Made by a program: the position numbers and the translations under genes. From Flavobacteriales bacterium UBA4474 (GTDB taxonomy: Bacteria; Bacteroidota; Bacteroidia; Flavobacteriales_D; Sanyastnellaceae), in the NCBI GenBank assembly GCA_002389295.1, contig DGOE01000100.1:1-12405 (forward strand): 12,405 nt of DNA. The letters are read 5' to 3'. A model generated the notes under the pieces. It ran no database searches, was not told where the DNA came from, and was given only the letters and a program-made list of their open reading frames with translations. Shown piece after piece: positions 6,423 to 12,405 of this stretch (the first letter of the stretch is position 1; every line of letters starts with the position of its first letter).

Positions 6423-7479
6423 AGCGCACGGACTGTTGCCCGGGCGTACTGACGGTATAGGCGCCTGCGGTCCAAGTGGCAGCGGGCAGCAGGGCCTGGC
6501 CTTGGTGGACTTCAATCTCTCCTTTGAACACACATTGGCCCGCGGCGTCCTGCACCTCGAAAACGCGCAGGCCATCTTCGGCACATGACAGTTTCACGTA
6601 CCCTCCAAGGGCAGCAGGGTTGGGTGTGACCTGAAAAGCCGCCTCTGTATCCGCAGCATTCGGGATGTCCGAGACATCTTCGCCCGGCTTGAATTGCCAC
6701 ACGGCCGGGATGCCGATAATTTCCTGAACCGACAGCACAGGCATCCCTTCTCCAGGGGCATACCACTCGTATACCGTGCCTTCCCGTGGGAGGCTGAATC
6801 CGAGTTCAGCGGCAGGCACGTTGACCGAGTCCTGCGCCGCATAAGTGCGCGTCACCCTCAGGCATTCATAGCTGCCGCCGGGCAACAGGAGGGTGCCCCA
6901 AGCGTCCACTTCGACAACCGAGGATTGCGCGGTCTGGTAGTACAACAGTTCCGGCAGGTTCAAGGTGAAGGCCGAAGTGCCTTCGAGCGAGGCGCCGTAA
7001 GTGAGGGGCAGCGGTAGCAATTCCTCCTCATCGTCATATATGACCGGGAGGTCAAAAATATCCGTGGTGATGCCGAGCCCAATGACCTCGTAGGCGTCAC
7101 CGCCAAATCTCAAGTACGTCGTGGCGCCGGAAATGGGCAGCGGGTTTTCGATGCCGAGATCGGGAATCTCAAAGGCGGTGAAATGGTCAGCCGAGGAAAA
7201 AATGAACTGGGTGGTGATGCTCGCCGCCCCCATGGAGAAATACTCAGTTTCGGCGTCCGTGGTGAGCAGGATGTCGCTGAAATCCCATGTCAAGTCCTCG
7301 CCCGATGCGCCCAGGTCGCCGGCGAAAAACGGGGGCGCAGCATTGGCCCGCGCATAGGTGGTGCCGCCTTGGGGCAAGTCGGCACTGGTCAGGACAGGCT
7401 GTGCGGAAAGGGAGCCGAAAAGAACCGCGAATACGACTGCCTGGGCTGTGCCGAGGCTGGAGAATGGGCAACGCATCAT
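6409..7479 (-). CDS. Secreted protein with T9SS type A sorting domain
   Basis: A 356-residue protein with adjacent start codons at 7479 and 7476. A signal peptide ends about SLSA-QPV (residue 27). The first ~270 residues are beta-rich and unlike any family I know: GGTTYARANAAPPFF, then a segment on LTWDFSDIL (63-71), and FTAFEIPDLGIENPLP, with a later VEVDAWGTLLLPGG. This LTWDFS- and WGTL-type pattern is common in Bacteroidota secreted proteins near T9SS domains. The last ~77 residues (280-356) are the sorting domain: VTPNPAALGGYVKL, the LRVFEVQDAAGQCVFKGE strand pair and the WTAGAYTV strand. Such domains direct export by the type IX system and are cut off or used for surface attachment. It lies 32 bp downstream of tamB and may be co-transcribed. 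Function of the main body unknown. Confidence 0.85.
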   Translation of the reverse strand: MMRCPFSSLGTAQAVVFAVLFGSLSAQPVLTSADLPQGGTTYARANAAPPFFAGDLGASGEDLTWDFSDILLTTDAETEYFSMGAASITTQFIFSSADHFTAFEIPDLGIENPLPISGATTYLRFGGDAYEVIGLGITTDIFDLPVIYDDEEELLPLPLTYGASLEGTSAFTLNLPELLYYQTAQSSVVEVDAWGTLLLPGGSYECLRVTRTYAAQDSVNVPAAELGFSLPREGTVYEWYAPGEGMPVLSVQEIIGIPAVWQFKPGEDVSDIPNAADTEAAFQVTPNPAALGGYVKLSCAEDGLRVFEVQDAAGQCVFKGEIEVHQGQALLPAATWTAGAYTVSTPGQQSVRFILE

Positions 7480-7511
7480 GCGGAAAAGGTACAGACGGAT
7501 GGCCCTATTTC

Positions 7512-10500
7512 TTAGGGCGCCTGTCGAAGTTCACTGCGCTTGAACAGGTCTTGAAGGTGGTCGAAGCGCACCTTGTACAGGGCCCCGATGCCCGATTGCA
7601 TGTCATCACGAAGGTTGCTTTCCGGCTTCCTGTAACCGATGAGCTCCCACCGGCCATCGGCGGTCAATTGATACCGAATGTCAATGGTGCCTGTGAGGTA
7701 ATCGTCATTGGATTCTACCCCATTCAATTCGGACGTGCCCAAGGTGCCAGAGATGCTGAGCCTGTCGTTGAGCAGACGCAATCCAAGGTCGACCTCGAAG
7801 GTGTCTTCGGTCAATGGTTCATCGGCGTCCCCCGCACTTCCCGATGGGAGGTAGCGCAGACCGATGTCCACATCTTTGGAGAGGCCACTGAGCAGTTCAG
7901 AAATCCCGGAAGAGACCAATTCTGACGCCTGGGCTGCCGCTGCTGTCTTGCCCAACAAGTCAAAGCGCTGCTGCTCCGGTGTGATGAACTGGCCTGTGGC
8001 CAGCAAGGCAAACGCCTGGCGCTCGGTCTCTTCAGGAGTGTTGAGGACCGTCCCAATAGAGGAGAGTGTATAGGGGTCGTCACGCTCATAAGTAGGAAAG
8101 GAGATGATGAAATCGAGCACCGGGCTGGTGATTTGTCCGGTAATGCCCAAGCCCAGCTCTACTTCTGTCTTGGCGGCGCCCCCCACGCTCTGGACCAACA
8201 GCGGAGCGACGCTCGTCTTGAATGGCGCCGTGGCCAAAAGCTCAAGTTGGGCGGAATAAGGATCACCGTCCCAGTCGATGCGTCCACCGGGAGCGATGGA
8301 AATGTTCTTGGTGAACAGGTCGCGCAGGCTGAACCGGTATTGTCCACCTTGAATTTCCAAGGCGCCTTCCATAGCCAGCGGCCTGCTTCTGTTGCGCACA
8401 AAAGACAATGTCCCCGAGGCCCGGCCATCGATGCGCTCGTTGGCGCGTTGGTCCAGCACCAAGGACAATTCTGCCTCCGGCGTCACCTCAATGTCCAGCG
8501 CCAAGGAGAGGTCAAGGGCAGGGGAGGACTGCGCTGTGTTTTCAACCCGGCGCTCAGTGCCCCCGGTGAAGCGAATTCCAGAGGGCATTTCCGGCCCTTC
8601 CAAGGCGTCCAAAGGCATGGTGAACTTCGTGCCCTCGGCACTGATCGCATGGGCTTCGACGTCCATGTACTCTTTTGTGCCTGAAACGTTGGCCTCGCCA
8701 GTAGCAAAAACCTGACCGTGGTAGAGCTTGCCCGGGTCCGACGGCAGGTCCATCACGGCAAATGCGCGGGGGAGGTCCAGGCCCACATCGTAGTTCCATT
8801 CGTCGAAATCGGTGTGCTGCAAAGACAGATTCAGCAGGGCTTCATTGCCCAAGGGGTCCACAATGCGCCCCAGGTCCATCCCGATATAGGCGTCGTTGAA
8901 TTGAAGCCGGCCATTGACGGCGTAATCCATGCCTGTAGCGCCGATAAACAGCCGGTCGGCTGCGATATCAATCGCACCACCAAGGGCGGGTAGACCGTCA
9001 TCCCATGAAAGGGCGCACTGGCCATTTGCGCTGCCCGAGATGCTGATGTCCGTCGATTCGAGCAAGGGCTGCATCAGCCCGAGCGGCCATTCATTCAAGG
9101 TGATTTCGGCGCGATGCATGTCGCGAAACGCCATCCGGACGACTTCTTCCGGCCCCAAGAATTGCTGGAGGACAGCCTCTGGTTTTTGGCCCCACTTGCC
9201 CGCCAAACAGATGTCGCCGAGGTCGATGCCTTCTACCGTCGCATCCTGCCATTGGAGCTCTCCCATGGCCTCCAATTGCTGCAGTCCAACCGCTGCCGAG
9301 CCGTGAACAAAGCCCCCGCCATTGGGCAAAGGTTGTTCTTGGATGCGCCCCAGCAAGTCCATCCACGGTCCGACAGGAAACCGGTCCAATTGTATTTCCA
9401 TAGCGGCCCAAGGGTACAGGTCTTGATCGGCGGCATAGAAGCCGATGATGCCTTGCTCGCCTTTCAGAGAAATCCCTTGAGGACGCAGGGTGCGCCAATC
9501 GGTTCCCGACCAAACGATGCTGCTCGCCGAATCGGGTTGAAGGTTCCATGAGGCCCCATCGAAATCAAGGTGCACTGCACGGGGATACAGGCTGTGGGTC
9601 TGGCCATCGGTCAAGGCGTGAACCATGTCCAATGATCCGCTGAGGTAGCCATCCCAGCGCGCCTGCAGCCGTGAGGCCTTGTCCAGGGCCACGTCGCCAC
9701 CCATGTGCACGTGATCAATCTGGCCCCATTGGGTGTGGCGCGCACTGTCGGCCTCCAATGTCCAAGACAGGGGCGTGCGGCCTCCACTTCCATGCATTGC
9801 CAGGCCGTGGACCCTGACCGGTCCCAGGTGCAGCGGATGCAGTGCAGCCTCACAGTAGACCTCGCCCTCCCGTTGGTGGCATGCCACATGTGATCCGGGG
9901 CCGATGGACCACTGGCCCCGGCTATAGCGCTCGAGGATGTCGTCCCGCCAAACCTCGAGTTCCAATGTCCAATCCTCACCGGGTTCTCCGGTCTTTCCGC
10001 CGGAAGGAAGCCGCCATTTCGCCAGGGCCTCTTGGGAGATGAGGCCACCTGAGGCGATGGCGCTGAGCAGGGGATTCACCCAAGCTGAGGGGTCAGTCGG
10101 ACCTGACATTTTCGCATCGGCAAAATCACCGCTCATGTCCAATTCAAAATGGTCCGCGTCGCCCCGGCAAGCAATGTGCGTGCGCTTCATCGAAACAGGC
10201 GCGCCCAGCCGGGCACGGCCATCGAATCCAGCGAGCGGAATGAAGCGTGCACCCGCCAGATTCAAGTGCCCCCACCAATCTTCCAACAGCCCCGCGGCGT
10301 CCAATGTGCAGGCCCCTTCACCGCTCCAATCGCCATACAGGTCCAGCGATTCACTCAGTTTGAGCGGGGCGGATCGGCCGTTCCACTTTGCGGCCAGCTC
10401 TGTGGTGGCCTGGCCAGCAGGAGAGGGGGTCAAAGTGACTTGGAGGTCCCCTTCGGCTTGGCCGCTCCCTGCCGCATTTCCGGGACTTTGACCGCTCCAA

Positions 10501-11786
10501 TTGCCGGCGATGGACAGGGGGAGTGAAAGCGGGGCTGTCCCCAATTGGGCCACGGGAACAAATGCCCCTTCCATCCGCCATGCCACGTGCGGCGGCCCCG
10601 CCGGCCCGTTAGGAAGTCCGTGCAAGCGGCCTTCGAAGGTCACGTCGCCATTGCCGAGGTTCCATTGACAGGCCATACGTTGCAGGGCACTGCCTTTGCG
10701 CCCGCTGGTCCATTCAACGGTGGGTGCACCCGAAAGCCCATCCCACATTGACCCACCGGGCGCGGTGGCCATGGGCACGTTCAGCGAGACCGGTCCTTGA
10801 ATCTGCACCTTTCCCTGATGGGGTCCCCAGCCTTCAAGCTGCTCGGGCAGGGTGTGATACTGTATGCCGAGGTCATCAAATTGGAGGCCTTCTGCTGTCA
10901 AGGCGAGGTGGGCGTGCAGGGATCCCCAAGGGGCCTGTCCAGTGCACCGCAGCGCGGAGTCGGTCCAGGCCAGCGCCCCCGTCCAATGCTCGGGAATGAG
11001 GGGGGCGTATTCCTCCATTCCTTCCATGTCGCGGAGCCAATAAGCCGGGTCAGATTGTGCGGTGAAAAAGGCAGAGTCTCCGCCGCCGGACCAAGACACG
11101 GTCGTGGTGTCTCCTTCGTGCGGGATGCCATGTTCGGCCACCAGGCGCAAGCCCCCTTCGGTAGCGGCCCATACGGGCCGGTTGTCCACGAGCGTGAACC
11201 CCTCAATGGTGGCACTGTCCAACAACAAGCGCATACTTCCTGAAGAACCCGCATCAGCCACAGAAAGGGGCACCGTGGCATCGGTGATGCGAAGAAAATC
11301 AACGGACACATCCGGCAGGGGGGCAGTCGGTTCCGAGGCGATGGTGCTGTCCACTTCCCCTTGCTGAAGCCACGTCCAACCAGCGGGTGAAATCTCAAAA
11401 CCGGACAACTCCAGGCTGGACCAGTGCCTTCCACTCTTGTCCTTGGGCATGAGCACCAGGGCGTCGGCGGAAAGCAGCGGCCGCGCGGCACCACTGCTGT
11501 CCACTTCATTCACCCGGAGACCCGCCAAACTCAACCCTGCAGGAGAAAAACTGAGCCCCACATGATCAAGCTGTACCTCCGCCCGCTCGGCGCCGTCACC
11601 CATGGATGCCGTCGCCAACTTCAGGACCTCTTCCACCGCCCAATGCTGGCCCGCTGGTGTCGCCAAGGTCACCATTGCTGCGATTACCGGTCCCAAAAAC
11701 AGGACCGAAAGCCACCCCATGCGGCGCATCCAGACGTTGCGCCTCGGTTTGGGTGAATTTTCTGTATCGCTTGGGCGGGTGTTCAT
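7512..11786 (-). CDS. tamB: TamB-like translocation and assembly module protein (DUF490)
   Basis: A 1424-residue protein. The frame is open to 11933, but ATG 11786-11784 is chosen: it gives a short positive leader followed by one membrane helix (about residues 24-42, WLSVLFLGPVIAAMVTLA), the usual N-terminal anchor. The long middle is a repetitive beta-rich body, as expected of the elongated hydrophobic-groove proteins that span the periplasm and serve outer-membrane assembly or lipid transport. The last ~320 residues are the conserved TamB domain: ISIAPGGRIDWDGDPYSAQL (1162 on), a GLGITGQITSPVLDFIISFPTYE stretch, LNTPEETERQAFALLATGQF, and QASELVSSGISELLSGL with KDVDIGLRY. The partner TamA is not in this window. 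Divergent from tsaD; leader carries a nested dyad. Family call firm. Confidence 0.93.
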   Translation of the reverse strand: MNTRPSDTENSPKPRRNVWMRRMGWLSVLFLGPVIAAMVTLATPAGQHWAVEEVLKLATASMGDGAERAEVQLDHVGLSFSPAGLSLAGLRVNEVDSSGAARPLLSADALVLMPKDKSGRHWSSLELSGFEISPAGWTWLQQGEVDSTIASEPTAPLPDVSVDFLRITDATVPLSVADAGSSGSMRLLLDSATIEGFTLVDNRPVWAATEGGLRLVAEHGIPHEGDTTTVSWSGGGDSAFFTAQSDPAYWLRDMEGMEEYAPLIPEHWTGALAWTDSALRCTGQAPWGSLHAHLALTAEGLQFDDLGIQYHTLPEQLEGWGPHQGKVQIQGPVSLNVPMATAPGGSMWDGLSGAPTVEWTSGRKGSALQRMACQWNLGNGDVTFEGRLHGLPNGPAGPPHVAWRMEGAFVPVAQLGTAPLSLPLSIAGNWSGQSPGNAAGSGQAEGDLQVTLTPSPAGQATTELAAKWNGRSAPLKLSESLDLYGDWSGEGACTLDAAGLLEDWWGHLNLAGARFIPLAGFDGRARLGAPVSMKRTHIACRGDADHFELDMSGDFADAKMSGPTDPSAWVNPLLSAIASGGLISQEALAKWRLPSGGKTGEPGEDWTLELEVWRDDILERYSRGQWSIGPGSHVACHQREGEVYCEAALHPLHLGPVRVHGLAMHGSGGRTPLSWTLEADSARHTQWGQIDHVHMGGDVALDKASRLQARWDGYLSGSLDMVHALTDGQTHSLYPRAVHLDFDGASWNLQPDSASSIVWSGTDWRTLRPQGISLKGEQGIIGFYAADQDLYPWAAMEIQLDRFPVGPWMDLLGRIQEQPLPNGGGFVHGSAAVGLQQLEAMGELQWQDATVEGIDLGDICLAGKWGQKPEAVLQQFLGPEEVVRMAFRDMHRAEITLNEWPLGLMQPLLESTDISISGSANGQCALSWDDGLPALGGAIDIAADRLFIGATGMDYAVNGRLQFNDAYIGMDLGRIVDPLGNEALLNLSLQHTDFDEWNYDVGLDLPRAFAVMDLPSDPGKLYHGQVFATGEANVSGTKEYMDVEAHAISAEGTKFTMPLDALEGPEMPSGIRFTGGTERRVENTAQSSPALDLSLALDIEVTPEAELSLVLDQRANERIDGRASGTLSFVRNRSRPLAMEGALEIQGGQYRFSLRDLFTKNISIAPGGRIDWDGDPYSAQLELLATAPFKTSVAPLLVQSVGGAAKTEVELGLGITGQITSPVLDFIISFPTYERDDPYTLSSIGTVLNTPEETERQAFALLATGQFITPEQQRFDLLGKTAAAAQASELVSSGISELLSGLSKDVDIGLRYLPSGSAGDADEPLTEDTFEVDLGLRLLNDRLSISGTLGTSELNGVESNDDYLTGTIDIRYQLTADGRWELIGYRKPESNLRDDMQSGIGALYKVRFDHLQDLFKRSELRQAP

Positions 11787-11818
11787 TTCTGCACTGCGAA
11801 CTTCGCATATACAGAAAT
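11785..11818. promoter_or_regulatory. Nested inverted repeat over the tamB start codon
   Basis: Outer arms ATTTCTG (11785-11791) and CAGAAAT (11812-11818) are a perfect 7-bp inverted repeat. Inside them, GCGAA-c-TTCGC (11796-11806) is a second perfect dyad on nearly the same centre. On the tamB strand the downstream arm includes the A and T of the tamB ATG. As RNA it could form a 7-bp stem, an internal loop and an inner 4-bp stem with a 3-base loop, partly hiding the start codon. As DNA it could be an operator for the divergent pair. Seen directly; role inferred. Confidence 0.45.
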
Positions 11819-11853
11819 GATGCCACGATGAATGCGGATCATGTTGACCCTGC

Positions 11854-11861
11854 CAAAGAAA
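11854..11861 (-). promoter_or_regulatory. Weak candidate -7 box for tamB
   Basis: On the minus strand these bases read TTTCTTTG, one mismatch from TAnnTTTG. A start of transcription a few bases later would put the whole dyad at 11785-11818 in the tamB leader. No -33 element was found, so this is tentative. Confidence 0.2.
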
Positions 11862-11890
11862 TCCAGGTAAAACCTTGGGCGGAAAGGGTG

Positions 11891-12405
<515 letters not shown>

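Overview
This is a window from a fairly GC-rich genome of the phylum Bacteroidota. Four things point there: a secreted protein ending in a type IX secretion (T9SS) sorting domain, a DUF4294-family protein, a Bacteroidota-type ferredoxin with CxxCxxCxxxC and CxxC-x8-CxxxC motifs, and a candidate TAnnTTTG promoter box. The genus cannot be told from the sequence. Eleven protein-coding genes fill almost all of it. I see no rRNA, tRNA, CRISPR array, insertion sequence, phage gene or integrase, and no gene-free stretch longer than about 105 bases.

Left part (1-3515). A DUF4294-family exported protein (minus, cut by the window edge) is divergent from a short Smr-domain protein (plus), with only 25 bp between the start codons. 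The Smr stop codon directly abuts the stop codon of a minus-strand cluster read right to left: an 8-cysteine 2[4Fe-4S] ferredoxin (3515-3168), a conserved exported protein (3168-2275, start overlapping the ferredoxin stop as TGATG) and a second exported protein (2246-1482), probably one operon.

Middle (3516-6422). A 99-bp divergent promoter region separates the ferredoxin from a LuxC-like acyl-CoA reductase on the plus strand. A putative DUF4249-type lipoprotein follows after 9 bp, then after 99 bp a small protein resembling the STAS/SpoIIAA-like fold. The divergent ferredoxin/acyl-CoA reductase pair suggests linked redox or fatty-acyl metabolism, but this is context only.

Right part (6409-12405). 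On the minus strand lie a large TamB-like envelope assembly protein (1424 aa) and, 32 bp after its stop, a T9SS cargo protein whose 3' end overlaps the STAS-like gene by 14 bp antisense. tamB is divergent from tsaD (tRNA t6A synthesis), which runs off the right edge. The tamB leader holds a nested inverted repeat whose arm includes the A and T of the tamB start codon.

Overall this is ordinary chromosomal housekeeping and cell-envelope content. I found no convincing new multi-gene system. The most interesting signals are the nested dyad over the tamB start codon, the uncharacterised exported proteins coupled to a ferredoxin, and the symmetrical elements between the ferredoxin and acyl-CoA reductase.
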